A DNA stretch of 41,064 nt from Merdimmobilis hominis. GTDB lineage: Bacteria; Bacillota; Clostridia; Oscillospirales; Ruminococcaceae. Shown in pieces: positions 24,066 through 34,992 of the stretch. The position numbers and the translations under genes are program-made. The first letter of the stretch is position 1; every line of letters starts with the position of its first letter. The notes beneath the pieces were generated by a model. The model saw only the letters and a program-made list of their open reading frames with translations, did not search any database and was not told the origin of the DNA. Location of the stretch: contig NZ_LT629939.1 of NCBI RefSeq assembly GCF_900104615.1, positions 556,819-597,882 on the forward strand, given 5' to 3'.

Positions 24066-24107
24066 TAAACGGTTTCCCTAGCTTTTGGCCAAGGGGCCGT
24101 TTTTTCT
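24066..24107 (+). terminator. Terminator after the ATP-grasp gene
   Basis: AAACGG / CCGTTT outer stem with an inner CCCT/AGGGG pairing, followed by a TTTTTTC run. Confidence 0.65.
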
Positions 24108-24141
24108 TGCTCCGATCCCCTTCCAATTTCTCCCCTAAGCC

Positions 24142-24170
24142 TTTACATCCGACATCAACCGCTATATAAT
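24142..24170 (+). promoter_or_regulatory. Promoter of the DUF1275 gene
   Basis: TTTACA (24142-24147), 17-bp spacer and TATAAT (24165-24170). It overlaps an in-frame upstream ATG at 24169, which therefore cannot be the translation start. Confidence 0.82.
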
Positions 24171-24240
24171 GGGTTATGTATCAATCACCGGGAGGCGATT
24201 TTTTCTTTTTCCCGGAAATACTTCGGATTTGAGGTGCTGT

Positions 24241-24921
24241 ATGACCAAAAACACCACATCTTCCTTAGTGGAAGGGACCATTTTTATGGCTGGAATCACC
24301 TTCTTGGGCGGTTTCATGGATGCCTATACCTTCATGACCCGCGGGGGGATCTTCGCCAACAACCAAACCGGAAATATGGCTAAACTGGGTATCCACTTTG
24401 CTCAGCAAAACTGGAAAGGGGTCAATGAATGCTTCTTTGTCATGTTCTGTTGCGTTCTGGGTGCTTGCTTCTCCCAGGTGGTGCAGCATAAGCTCCACTG
24501 GTTTCAAGGGGATTGGCGCAAGCGGGGGCTGCTGCTTCTGGCGTTTGCTCTGTTTCTATCCGGGTTTGTTCCCACCACCATCCCCCATGTGTATGTGGGG
24601 GCAGCTTTCACCTTTTTGGCCGGTTTTCAGTCCTGTCTGTTCCGCAAGTGGGAAGGCGCTGCCCACAACACCATTGTTTCTACCGGAAACCTGCGCTCCA
24701 TTGGCCTGTATCTTTATGACGCCTTGGATAAAAATCAGAACCAGGAATGGTCCAAGCTTGCCCGGTATGTCATGGTTGCCTTTTCCTTTGCCGTTGGATG
24801 CGCGGTCGGTGCTCTGGTCTGCACCCAAATGGGCATCCGCGCTTCCTGGCTGGGTTCGGTGATCGCAATCACCATGGCCCTAACCCTCCATCAGAGAGAA
24901 AAAGCCTGCGTAAATCTGTAA
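24241..24921 (+). CDS. YoaK-like (DUF1275) membrane protein
   Basis: 226 residues with six likely membrane helices. The DUF1275 signature is clear: GGFMDAYTFMTRGGIFANNQTGNMAKLGI near the N-terminus and AGFQSCLFRKWEGAAHNTIVSTGNLRS in the middle. The family is widespread and its function is not established; small-molecule transport has been suggested. GAGGTG precedes ATG 24241. It is a single gene convergent with the ATP synthase operon and shares a bidirectional terminator with it. Confidence 0.88.
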   Translation: MTKNTTSSLVEGTIFMAGITFLGGFMDAYTFMTRGGIFANNQTGNMAKLGIHFAQQNWKGVNECFFVMFCCVLGACFSQVVQHKLHWFQGDWRKRGLLLLAFALFLSGFVPTTIPHVYVGAAFTFLAGFQSCLFRKWEGAAHNTIVSTGNLRSIGLYLYDALDKNQNQEWSKLARYVMVAFSFAVGCAVGALVCTQMGIRASWLGSVIAITMALTLHQREKACVNL

Positions 24922-24936
24922 CGATTCTCTATCCAT

Positions 24937-24974
24937 AAAAAAGCGACTGGCCTTTCATACAGCCAGTCGCTTTT
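24937..24974. terminator. Bidirectional terminator between DUF1275 gene and atp operon
   Basis: AAAAAAGCGACTGGC / GCCAGTCGCTTTT stem with a short AT-rich loop; a T-run follows on both strands. Confidence 0.92.
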
Positions 24975-24980
24975 CTTTAT

Positions 24981-25388
24981 TTACTTGCCTTCAACCACAT
25001 TGATGCGGTTGTTGGCCCGCCGCAGCCGAAGCTTCAGCAGTTCCACCTCGCCGGGGTCAGAGGCAGAAGCCAACGCCTTTTCTGCGCCGGATTTTGCCCG
25101 CTGTGCCCGCTCCAGGTCGATCTGGTCCGCCCATTCAAAGCTGGTGGCCACCACGCGGGTTACTTCTTTGGTTACCCGCAGGAACCCGCCGTTGACCGCC
25201 GCCTTGCGGTAGCTGCCATCGGGGTTTTTCACCCGGATGCGCCCTACGCTGATGGCTGCAAAATAGTCGGCGTGTCCGCTTAAAATGCCCACATCTCCCT
25301 GAGTGGTCTTGACGATGAGAGATTCGGTCTCTCCATCAAAAGCCAGCCCATCGGGGGTGACAATCTGAAGATGAAAGGTATTAGCCAT
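24981..25388 (-). CDS. atpC: F-type ATP synthase epsilon subunit
   Basis: 135 residues. The N-terminal beta-barrel (FHLQIVTPDGLAFDGETESLIVKTTQGDVGILSGHADYFAAI) and the C-terminal two-helix hairpin (DLERAQRAKSGAEKALASASDPGEVELLKLRLRRANNRINV) are both present. It is part of the rotor stalk of F1 and regulates ATP hydrolysis. It is the last gene of the operon; its ATG at 25388 is 3 bp from the atpD stop, with AAGGGGG as ribosome site. Confidence 0.95.
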   Translation of the reverse strand: MANTFHLQIVTPDGLAFDGETESLIVKTTQGDVGILSGHADYFAAISVGRIRVKNPDGSYRKAAVNGGFLRVTKEVTRVVATSFEWADQIDLERAQRAKSGAEKALASASDPGEVELLKLRLRRANNRINVVEGK

Positions 25389-25391
25389 TTG

Positions 25392-26804
<1,413 letters not shown>

Positions 26805-26904
26805 CTACCCATATTTTCCGGCTGGCCGAAAGCATCGGCTGGCCTTGGCAAAAGGGCCAAGGGATCCCGCGCCGGAAGGGGAACGGGACCAAATGGGAAG
26901 CACA

Positions 26905-27762
26905 TTACTGCAGGGCGTTTGCACCCGAGACGATCTCGGTCAGCTCCTGGGTAATGGCAGCTTGTCTTGCACGGTTGAACTTCAGGTTCAAATCAGAGAT
27001 CATGGTGTCAGCGTTGTCGCTGGCCGCCTCCATGGCGGTGCGGCGGGCACCCTGCTCCGAAGCGAAGGATTCGGTGACCGCGCCGTAGATGAGGCCGCCC
27101 ACATACTGGGGTACGACCACATCCAGGACTTCCACCATCGAAGGATCGTACAAAGTCTCTTTCGCGGCGGGTTTCTCGGTCAGCTCCTCGCTAAAGTTCA
27201 GGGGGAGCGCCTTCAGATCGTCGGGAGTCTGGGTCAGCATCGATACAAACTTGGTGTACACGATGCGGATCTCATCAATTTTGCCTGCCCGGTACATAGC
27301 GGTGAGCATCTGGGCAATGTCATAAGCATCTTCCAGATAAAGCCCTTCCGCCTCATGGTATTTTTCGGTGTGAAGTTCGTAGCCGCGGCGGGAGAAATAC
27401 TCGCCGACTTTTTTACCAATGGGGATGACGAGGGCATTCTTACCTTCCATCAGCTGGGTGGCGTATTTCAGCACATTGGCATTGTATCCGCCAGCCAGAC
27501 CGCGGTCGCCGGCGATGACCACAAACGCGCTCTTCTTCACTTCCCGTTTTGCAACGTAGGCGGAGGAGAAGTCGCGGTTGGAGATCGCAGCATCCCGCAT
27601 GGTGTCATACAACATGGTGAAGAAAGGCCGGGCAGTTTCTACCCGCTCTTTGGCTTTTCTCAATTTAGAGGAAGCGACAAGCTCCATTGCTTTTGTAATC
27701 TGCATGGTGCTTTCGACGCTTTTGATGCGCCGCTTGATATCCTTTGTGTTAGCGCCTGCCAT
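26905..27762 (-). CDS. atpG: F-type ATP synthase gamma subunit
   Basis: 285 residues. The N-terminal MAGANTKDIKRRIKSVESTMQITKAMELVASSKLRKA and the C-terminal RRTAMEAASDNADTMISDLNLKFNRARQAAITQELTEIVSGANAL are the two helices that form the central rotor shaft inside alpha3beta3. GGGAGG lies 11 bp before ATG 27762. Confidence 0.97.
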   Translation of the reverse strand: MAGANTKDIKRRIKSVESTMQITKAMELVASSKLRKAKERVETARPFFTMLYDTMRDAAISNRDFSSAYVAKREVKKSAFVVIAGDRGLAGGYNANVLKYATQLMEGKNALVIPIGKKVGEYFSRRGYELHTEKYHEAEGLYLEDAYDIAQMLTAMYRAGKIDEIRIVYTKFVSMLTQTPDDLKALPLNFSEELTEKPAAKETLYDPSMVEVLDVVVPQYVGGLIYGAVTESFASEQGARRTAMEAASDNADTMISDLNLKFNRARQAAITQELTEIVSGANALQ

Positions 27763-27783
27763 CGGATATACTACCTCCCTCCA

Positions 27784-29298
<1,515 letters not shown>

Positions 29299-29316
29299 GG
29301 TCTCACCAACTTTCCT

Positions 29317-29859
29317 TTACGCAATAATTGCAGAAATGTGCTGTTTCAGGTCTTCCAGGCGGGTCTTGACCGATGCGTCGACCTGGTCGTCCTGCATCCG
29401 GATAATCACGCCGCCCAAAATGGAAGGGTCCACCTGGTTGGTTAGGATTACCTGTTTCCCGGTCACCTGTTCCAGCTTCTCTTTCAGTTTGTCAAACAAA
29501 GGACCTTGCAAGGGGATGGCGGTCACCGCGGTGATCTCCTGGATGTTTTTCTCCTTGTTGTACAACAGCTTAAACTGGTTGTACACCCCGAAGATTTGAT
29601 CCATCCGGCCCTTTTCGGTCATAATTTTTAAGAAGTTGAGCACATATTGGGACACTTTGCCCCCGAAGATGTTCTCAACCAGTTCCAATTTCTCCTCTTT
29701 GGAGACCGTGGGGGTGTGCAGCAGCTTGACCAACTCTTCATTCTGGGTAAAGACCTCATTGAGGGCGGTCATCTCCTCCAGGAAGCTGTCCAGGCAGTTT
29801 TGCTCCACACCGACCTCAAATAGAGAAGCGGCGTATCTTTGTGCTACTATTCCTTCCAT
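29317..29859 (-). CDS. atpH: F-type ATP synthase delta subunit
   Basis: 180 residues: VAQRYAASLFEVGVEQNCLDSF at the N-terminus and the C-terminal GGVIIRMQDDQVDASVKTRLEDLKQHI are the OSCP/delta hallmarks. It links the peripheral stalk (b) to the top of F1. The start overlaps the end of atpF by 13 bp, indicating translational coupling. Confidence 0.95.
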   Translation of the reverse strand: MEGIVAQRYAASLFEVGVEQNCLDSFLEEMTALNEVFTQNEELVKLLHTPTVSKEEKLELVENIFGGKVSQYVLNFLKIMTEKGRMDQIFGVYNQFKLLYNKEKNIQEITAVTAIPLQGPLFDKLKEKLEQVTGKQVILTNQVDPSILGGVIIRMQDDQVDASVKTRLEDLKQHISAIIA

Positions 29860-30353
29860 GACAAATCACCTGCGCCGTCGATAAACTCCTGGATAAGCTG
29901 CTCATGGTCCTGGGTGTTAAGGTCTTTGCCCACCACTTTGGTGGCGATCATCACAGCCAGGTCAGAGATCTCATCCTTGATCTCATTGACAGCCTTCTTC
30001 TTCTCTCTAGCGATCTCCTCCTCGGCCTTGGTCATCATCGCCGAGGCTTTGGTCTGGGCGTCGGTCAGGATCTCATCGGAGCGCATCTGTGCTCTCTTCT
30101 GGGCGTCCTTGACGATCTGATTGGCTTCCTCCTTGGCGCCGGAAATGCTGGCGGCGTACTCCGCCTGGAGGCGGTCAGCCTGCTCTTTGGCGGCGCTTGC
30201 ATCTTCATACATCTTGGAGACCTCGGCTTCCCGGGAGTCAATCATTGCTTTGACGGGTTTGAAGAGAAACTTTGACAATAGAAGAAAGAGGATACCGGTA
30301 TTGATCAACTGAACAACCAAGGTCCAATCAATCGAAAGAAATGGCATAGTCAT
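29847..30353 (-). CDS. atpF: F-type ATP synthase b subunit
   Basis: 168 residues: one N-terminal membrane helix (DWTLVVQLINTGILFLLLSKFLF) followed by a long charged amphipathic helix (FKPVKAMIDSREAEVSKMYEDASAAKEQADRL to the end). It forms the peripheral stator. AAAGGAGG lies 7 bp upstream of ATG 30353. Confidence 0.95.
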   Translation of the reverse strand: MTMPFLSIDWTLVVQLINTGILFLLLSKFLFKPVKAMIDSREAEVSKMYEDASAAKEQADRLQAEYAASISGAKEEANQIVKDAQKRAQMRSDEILTDAQTKASAMMTKAEEEIAREKKKAVNEIKDEISDLAVMIATKVVGKDLNTQDHEQLIQEFIDGAGDLSWKE

Positions 30354-30394
30354 GCTTTATCCTCCTTTCATGAAGTTCCAAGTGGGGTTGCTTC

Positions 30395-30664
<270 letters not shown>

Positions 30665-30706
30665 TTAATATAAAAACATAATTCCTTTGCTCTGAGGCAA
30701 TCAGAG

Positions 30707-31414
30707 TTAATCCATCGCCATGGAAGTGAATACCATGGTGAGCATGCTGATGATGAACGCCTGCATAAATGCAGTAAACAGGTCAAAGTAGACCGAAAGC
30801 ACAGCAGGCAGGCCGATCGCGAGGATCGGAATTTGGAAGTTGGCGCCAAACACCATATGGGTGAGCCCTGTCAAGGCGCCGTACAAAAGGGTGGTGATGA
30901 TCAAACCGGCGGCAATATTGCCGAAGTGACGGAATGCCATCGAAACTGGTGTAGAAAACTCACTGATCAAGTTTAGCGGGGTGACAATGGGCGGATCGCA
31001 TAGACCTTTAATCCTGCCGATAACACCCTTGCGCTTGATGCTGAAAATCTGCACCAGCATAAACTCGATGAATGCCCAGCAAGCCGTGGTATTGATGTCG
31101 GCTGTGGGAGCCCGCAGACCAAACAGCCCCAGCATGTTGCTGAAGAAGGAAAACAGGAACAGGGTGCCTATGTAAGGTGCAAAAAACACTTTGTCCTTGC
31201 CCATGGTGCTTTCCACAAAGCTGTATAAGGTCTCAACAACCTTTTCCACCAGGACCTGCGCCCCCTTCGGCACCTTCTGAAGGTTCCTTGTAAGGAGCAT
31301 GCTCCCGATCACCAGAATTGCCATGACAATCCAGGAGTTCACCACCGTTTCCGAGATGGGGATCCCACCCAGAACTGGAATGGTGAAAATTACCTTTGGA
31401 CCGGTGATATTCAA
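30707..31414 (-). CDS. atpB: F-type ATP synthase a subunit
   Basis: 235 residues with five to six membrane helices; it forms the ion half-channels next to the c-ring. The essential Arg lies in STPVSMAFRHFGNIAAGLII. The start is taken as TTG 31414 (MNITGPKVIFTIPVLGG) because AAAGGAGG is 9 bp upstream; an ATG at 31456 would add 14 residues that include the ribosome site itself and has no Shine-Dalgarno of its own. Confidence 0.93.
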   Translation of the reverse strand: MNITGPKVIFTIPVLGGIPISETVVNSWIVMAILVIGSMLLTRNLQKVPKGAQVLVEKVVETLYSFVESTMGKDKVFFAPYIGTLFLFSFFSNMLGLFGLRAPTADINTTACWAFIEFMLVQIFSIKRKGVIGRIKGLCDPPIVTPLNLISEFSTPVSMAFRHFGNIAAGLIITTLLYGALTGLTHMVFGANFQIPILAIGLPAVLSVYFDLFTAFMQAFIISMLTMVFTSMAMD

Positions 31415-31536
31415 CTTTTCTCGCCTCCTTTCTTGATTGATGCCCAGTGTTTCCATTTGGTTTCACAAAGAGATGGAATCCTGATAGAATTTATAAAACC
31501 GGCCTATGCCGATTCTAACAAAAAGGATGCCGGCCG

Positions 31537-31917
31537 CTACCGGTCGCGAGTGGCGTATTGATAGACACTGCGGGCATAGATAGAAATTTTGGGGTAAAAC
31601 AGTGCCGGAATCACCCCCCAGGGGTTGATGAAATCCACCTGGATGGCCAAAAACAGCACCAATGCTGTCAACGCTAGACGAAGATAGTACTGCCGGGACA
31701 TATACCCCTTGGCCTTCTCCGGCGTTTTGGTCAAACTCTCCTGAACCGAATACCCGATCAACAGGAAGTTTGCCACTGCATAGGCCCCTCCTAAAACCGC
31801 CCCCCACAGGAGGGGAAGGCTGAAAAAATCAAACAGCAAAGAAGCCGCCAAGAACAAAAAAGAACAGACGGCCACCCCTTTTGTTACAAAGCGGGCCTCC
31901 TGAAGCACTACTTCCAT
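31537..31917 (-). CDS. atpI: ATP synthase subunit I (AtpI)
   Basis: 126 residues with four hydrophobic helices and the ATP-synt_I-type pattern GAVLGGAYAVANFLLIGYSVQ and a conserved YYLRLALTALVLFLAI. AtpI-type proteins assist c-ring assembly and Na+/Mg2+ handling. The start overlaps the atpZ stop by 10 bp. A 122-bp gap to atpB contains no gene. Confidence 0.82.
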   Translation of the reverse strand: MEVVLQEARFVTKGVAVCSFLFLAASLLFDFFSLPLLWGAVLGGAYAVANFLLIGYSVQESLTKTPEKAKGYMSRQYYLRLALTALVLFLAIQVDFINPWGVIPALFYPKISIYARSVYQYATRDR

Positions 31918-32165
31918 AGATTTTCGTCCTCATTTTTCTTGGCTTCACGGGTCCAGTATTTGGCAAAACTCCAAAAATTGGCCACTCCGCACAAAATCCC
32001 CAGCAGGAGGCCAGCCATTGTGGTCCATTGGCCCCACCCAAACCGGGATTGCAGGAAATTGGCCAAAAACAACAAAAGTACCAACGGAATTACAAGTAAA
32101 AAGCCTAGTTCCGTCACATACGCCAGGTTTTTTAAGGCCCTGGCCATCTTATTCTGATTGGACAT
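31908..32165 (-). CDS. atpZ: AtpZ/AtpI-family small membrane protein
   Basis: 85 residues, two membrane helices (YVTELGFLLVIPLVLLLFLANFL; MAGLLLGILCGVANFWSFAKYW) joined by a short loop. It matches the AtpZ family found as the first gene of atp operons, often with AtpI, and implicated in cation (Mg2+/Ca2+) supply or c-ring assembly. AAAGGAG lies 11 bp before ATG 32165. It opens the operon and follows the promoter at 32199-32228. Confidence 0.85.
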   Translation of the reverse strand: MSNQNKMARALKNLAYVTELGFLLVIPLVLLLFLANFLQSRFGWGQWTTMAGLLLGILCGVANFWSFAKYWTREAKKNEDENLWK

Positions 32166-32198
32166 TGCTTTTTGTTCTCCTTTGGTATTACTTAAAAT

Positions 32199-32228
32199 AT
32201 TATACTATATTTTTAGTGGAAATTGCAA
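32199..32228 (-). promoter_or_regulatory. Promoter of the atp operon
   Basis: Minus strand: TTGCAA (32228-32223), 18-bp spacer, TATAAT (32204-32199), 34 bp upstream of the atpZ ATG. Confidence 0.82.
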
Positions 32229-32394
32229 GATTATTTTACGATTCCCATAATCTTGACAAAAACTTATCGGCCCACGAATTTTTTGGATATTTGGGGGTTT
32301 CGCTTTTCCACCCAGAGCACAAAGCCGCCTGCCGGTTCCCCCTCCACCCTCCAATCTGAAAGCAACTTCTGCACAGGCTGCATCTTCGCCTTGG

Positions 32395-32638
32395 GTAATA
32401 GAAAAAGCCCAGCTTGCGCTGAGCCTTGCAGATGGAAAAACTCCCCCGCTTAGAGGCGCGCGCACTACCAAGCCCCAAGGGACCTGGACTGCCAACGCAC
32501 TGCACCAACGCTCCAATCTCCGGGGACAGTTCGTTTTTCTATGAATTTTCCTCCTCATATTTTTGAGGCCGTGTTGCCCTGGATTCTGGGGTATTTCCAG
32601 CTTTGGGACATTTTGAAAAAGGATTTGCGTTTATTATA
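32395..32638 (-). ncRNA. Candidate non-coding RNA or extended atp leader
   Basis: On the minus strand an extended -10 element TGC-TATAAT (TATAAT at 32638-32633) is followed by about 200 nt without a convincing reading frame. The stretch then ends in a good intrinsic terminator: stem AAGGCTCAG / CTGGGCTTT (about 32430-32404) with a CGCAAG loop and a T-run to about 32399. Internal stems visible include CCTCA-AAAATA-TGAGG, CCCCG...CGGGG (32526/32445 region) and CCAGGTCC-CTUG-GGGCTTGG (T for U). The 525-bp gap between atpZ and malQ contains nothing else except the atp promoter. It could be a small RNA, a 6S-like RNA, or a transcript that attenuates ahead of atp. The terminator of malQ, which also reads this way from further upstream, may be here. 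Confidence 0.35.
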
Positions 32639-32690
32639 GCACAATTCCCCAGGAGAAATATGACAATTTCGTTAACAAATCATTGAATTT

Positions 32691-34187
32691 TTACTTCCAA
32701 TCCTCCGTTTTTCCTTCATCCCTGCCATAGAGCCTCCCCATCCGGCGGATACGCAGGGCCAGATCATCGGTCAGCTGCCCTGGCAGGAGGCGCCACTGCC
32801 AATTGCCACCTATAGTGGAGGGGGTATTCATCCGAGCCTCCCTGCCTAAGGCCAGGAAATCCTGCATCGGGGCGATGGCCAAATCCCCTGCACTTTGCCA
32901 AGCTGCCCGGATCAGCGCCCAGGAACCGGCCTCCTCCCCCGCCCCCAAATACTCGCGGCAGAAAGCGGCTTGGGGGCCTCCTCCCTGTAAAAAGCTCGTG
33001 CTGGTGTCGTTGTCGTGGGTGCCGGTGTAAACCACACAGTCAGAGGTGTATTTGTGGGGGAGGTAAATGCTGTCCCCCCAGGGCTCAAAAGCGAACTGAA
33101 GCACCTTCATACCAGGGAAGCCCGTCTCTTGGAGAAGCCGGTGGACAGCAGGGGTCAAAAAGCCCAGGTCTTCGGCGACGATAGGCAGCTCCCCCAGGGC
33201 ATCCTGCAACGCTTGGAAAAGCTTGAGCCCAGGGCCGGGCCTCCATTCCCCGCCGGCGGCGGTGGCATTTCCTGCCGGGATGGAATAATAAGCCTCAAAC
33301 CCCCGGAAGTGGTCCATCCGCAGGGTGTCGCAGAAAGCATAAGCCCCCTGGACCCGCCTGATCCACCAGGCGAACCCCTCCGCTTCCAGCACGTCCCAGC
33401 GGTACAGAGGATTCCCCCAGAGCTGCCCGTCGGCGGAGAACCCATCCGGCGGCACCCCAGCCACCTCGGTGGGGAACCCTTCCCCATCCAGGAGAAAAAG
33501 CTCTGGCCGGGCCCAGACGTCGGCGCTGTCCCGTGCCACATAGATGGGCAAATCCCCCAGGATTTTCACCCCGCGGGCGGCAGCGTAGGCTCTCATCTCC
33601 CTCCACTGGCGGTAAAAGAGGTATTGCACAAACTGCCAAAAGGCGATCCGTCCTCGGTGTTCCTGGGCAAAATCCGCAAGCTCTGCCGCCTCCCGCAGCC
33701 GCAGGGGGCGGGGCCACTCCCACCAAGGCCGCTGGCTATACTGTTCCTTGATGGACATAAAGAGGGCGTAATCAGGCAGCCAGTGGGCCTGCTCTTGGCA
33801 GAAGGAGCGATATCCCTCCTCGCTCGGGTCAAATCCCTGGGAAAAAGCCTCTTCCAACACCGCAAACCGGTGGGCAAACAGCTTCTCATAATCCACTCTG
33901 CCGGGGTCCTCCCCCCAGTCGATGGCGGCGAGGGCTTCTTTTTCCAGCAGGCCCTCCTCAGCCAATTCTTCCAGGTCGATGAGATAGGGATTTCCCGCAA
34001 AAGTGGAGAAGGACTGATAGGGGGAATCCCCATAGCCAGTGGGCCCCCAGGGGAGGATCTGCCAAACCTTCACCCCGCAGCGCTCCAGGAAATCCAAGAA
34101 ACGGCAGGCCTCCCGGCCCAGGGTGCCAACCCCATAGGGGGATGGCAGGGATGTGATGTGCAGCAAAATGCCGGCAGCGCGGGCCAT
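32691..34187 (-). CDS. malQ: 4-alpha-glucanotransferase (amylomaltase)
   Basis: 498 residues, GH77 family. It transfers alpha-1,4-glucan chains between maltooligosaccharides or glycogen in the cytoplasm. Signature segments are SPYGVGTLGREACRFLDFL, WQILPWGPTGYGDSPYQSFSTFAGNPYLIDL, the nucleophile region RMDHFRGFEAYYSIPAG (Asp), the acid/base region IVAEDLGFLTPAV (Glu/Asp) and VVYTGTHDNDTS. The start is ATG 34187 (MARAAGILLHITSLPSP), with AAGGAGG upstream; an earlier in-frame ATG at 34280 precedes the promoter. No other maltose or glycogen genes are adjacent. Confidence 0.96.
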   Translation of the reverse strand: MARAAGILLHITSLPSPYGVGTLGREACRFLDFLERCGVKVWQILPWGPTGYGDSPYQSFSTFAGNPYLIDLEELAEEGLLEKEALAAIDWGEDPGRVDYEKLFAHRFAVLEEAFSQGFDPSEEGYRSFCQEQAHWLPDYALFMSIKEQYSQRPWWEWPRPLRLREAAELADFAQEHRGRIAFWQFVQYLFYRQWREMRAYAAARGVKILGDLPIYVARDSADVWARPELFLLDGEGFPTEVAGVPPDGFSADGQLWGNPLYRWDVLEAEGFAWWIRRVQGAYAFCDTLRMDHFRGFEAYYSIPAGNATAAGGEWRPGPGLKLFQALQDALGELPIVAEDLGFLTPAVHRLLQETGFPGMKVLQFAFEPWGDSIYLPHKYTSDCVVYTGTHDNDTSTSFLQGGGPQAAFCREYLGAGEEAGSWALIRAAWQSAGDLAIAPMQDFLALGREARMNTPSTIGGNWQWRLLPGQLTDDLALRIRRMGRLYGRDEGKTEDWK

Positions 34188-34205
34188 AGCGCCCCCTCCT
34201 TCCAT

Positions 34206-34223
34206 TGGAATGATTCCATTATA
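34206..34223 (-). promoter_or_regulatory. malQ -10 element with an adjoining palindrome
   Basis: Minus-strand TATAAT (34223-34218) without a convincing -35, directly followed by TGGAAT-G-ATTCCA (34206-34218), a 13-bp palindrome occupying the start-site region 19 bp upstream of the ATG. The position suits a repressor operator; the regulator is not identified. Confidence 0.5.
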
Positions 34224-34304
34224 CTGGATTCTGGCTCCATTTGCACCTAAAACACAGAAAAAGGGCGCTCCAATGAGCACCCTTTTGCCAAAACAACGGC
34301 GGAT

Positions 34305-34709
34305 TTATTTCACCAAATCGGAAAAGCGTACCGCTTTCAGCTTTTCCCGCACCATCTCTGAAATGTCGTCGTAGATGGCGTGGAATTTGCACATGCCATC
34401 TCCATTGCGGGGGCAACAGAACTCCGGGTTGAGGCAGCGGCTGAGAGCATAGGGCCCTTCCACCGTTTCAATCACATCGTTGAGGGTGATTTCCTCCAAT
34501 GGCTTGGCCAACTCATACCCACCTTGGGTCCCTTTGAAAGACCGCACAATACCGCAGGCCACCAACTTGCGCAGAATTTTTAGAGAGAAACGCAGGGTTA
34601 CCCCCGTCTGTTCCGCGATTGTCTTGGCGTCCATCCGTTTTCTTTCCCGGTTGATTGCCAAGCAGTAGACAATGCGCACTGCATAGTCGGTCTCCAGCGT
34701 AATATGCAT
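34305..34709 (-). CDS. Rrf2-family regulator with possible Fe-S cluster cysteines
   Basis: 134 residues. The Rrf2 winged helix is present (TLETDYAVRIVYCLAI; DAKTIAEQTGVTLRFSLKILRKLVACGIVRSFKGTQGGYELAKP) followed by the dimerisation helix (ITLNDVIETVEGPYALSRC). Cys92, Cys98/Cys99 and Cys107 in SRCLNPEFCCPRNGDGMCKF are spaced as in cluster-binding Rrf2 proteins (IscR, NsrR, RsrR), suggesting a redox- or NO-sensing [Fe-S] protein. AAAGGAG is 8 bp from ATG 34709. It has a consensus promoter with two palindromes, consistent with autoregulation. No isc/suf genes are adjacent, so the target regulon is unknown. Confidence 0.9.
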   Translation of the reverse strand: MHITLETDYAVRIVYCLAINRERKRMDAKTIAEQTGVTLRFSLKILRKLVACGIVRSFKGTQGGYELAKPLEEITLNDVIETVEGPYALSRCLNPEFCCPRNGDGMCKFHAIYDDISEMVREKLKAVRFSDLVK

Positions 34710-34737
34710 TGCAGTAGCTCCTTTAATTGGGATTCTA

Positions 34738-34789
34738 TACTGATTCAGTAGCTTTACTTAAGTATACGGTTCTTTTCTGCGTTTGTCAA
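34738..34789 (-). promoter_or_regulatory. Promoter of the Rrf2 gene with two palindromic sites
   Basis: Minus strand: TTGACA (34789-34784), 17-bp spacer, TATACT (34766-34761). The perfect palindrome TACTTAAGTA (34755-34764) overlaps the -10 and the perfect palindrome TACTGATTCAGTA (34738-34750) lies just downstream. Both have the form TACT...AGTA and are plausible operators for the Rrf2 protein. Confidence 0.72.
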
Positions 34790-34906
34790 GCGTGGGGGAT
34801 GGGATTCCCTTTTCTGCCAAAACGAACCATCCCCCCTCTTAGGGCTGTTCTGTATATCCGCGTCCTTCGCCATCGCGCCATAACGGTCCTCTCTTCTCTA
34901 AAAGGA

Positions 34907-34934
34907 AAAAAGGAGAAGCTTGGCTTCTCCTTTT
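34907..34934 (-). terminator. Terminator of the MerR-family gene
   Basis: AAAAAGGAGAAGC / GCTTCTCCTTTT stem with a TTG loop, located 59 bp beyond the MerR stop on the minus strand. Confidence 0.85.
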
Positions 34935-34992
34935 CAGCATTGCATCTGTTTATATCTTTTTATTTATTCCCGAAAACATTTCCTGTGCATCT

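Noticed and set aside
32205-32558. Minus-strand frames of 117 and 90 codons in the atp-malQ gap.
   Set aside because: Composition is Arg/Gly/Cys-rich without a fold pattern; both overlap the atp promoter or a terminator hairpin, and AGGAGG at 32547-32552 is not followed by a valid start codon at the right distance.
32395-32638. Checked by eye for tmRNA, RNase P RNA and SRP RNA signatures.
   Set aside because: No tmRNA tRNA-like ends, no RNase P conserved core (GAGGAAAGTCC-like) and no SRP GGAAGG/AGCAG apical motif were found; only the generic ncRNA candidate is retained.
33015-34250. Plus-strand 411-codon frame opposite malQ.
   Set aside because: malQ has full GH77 motifs on the minus strand; the antisense frame lacks any domain or ribosome site.
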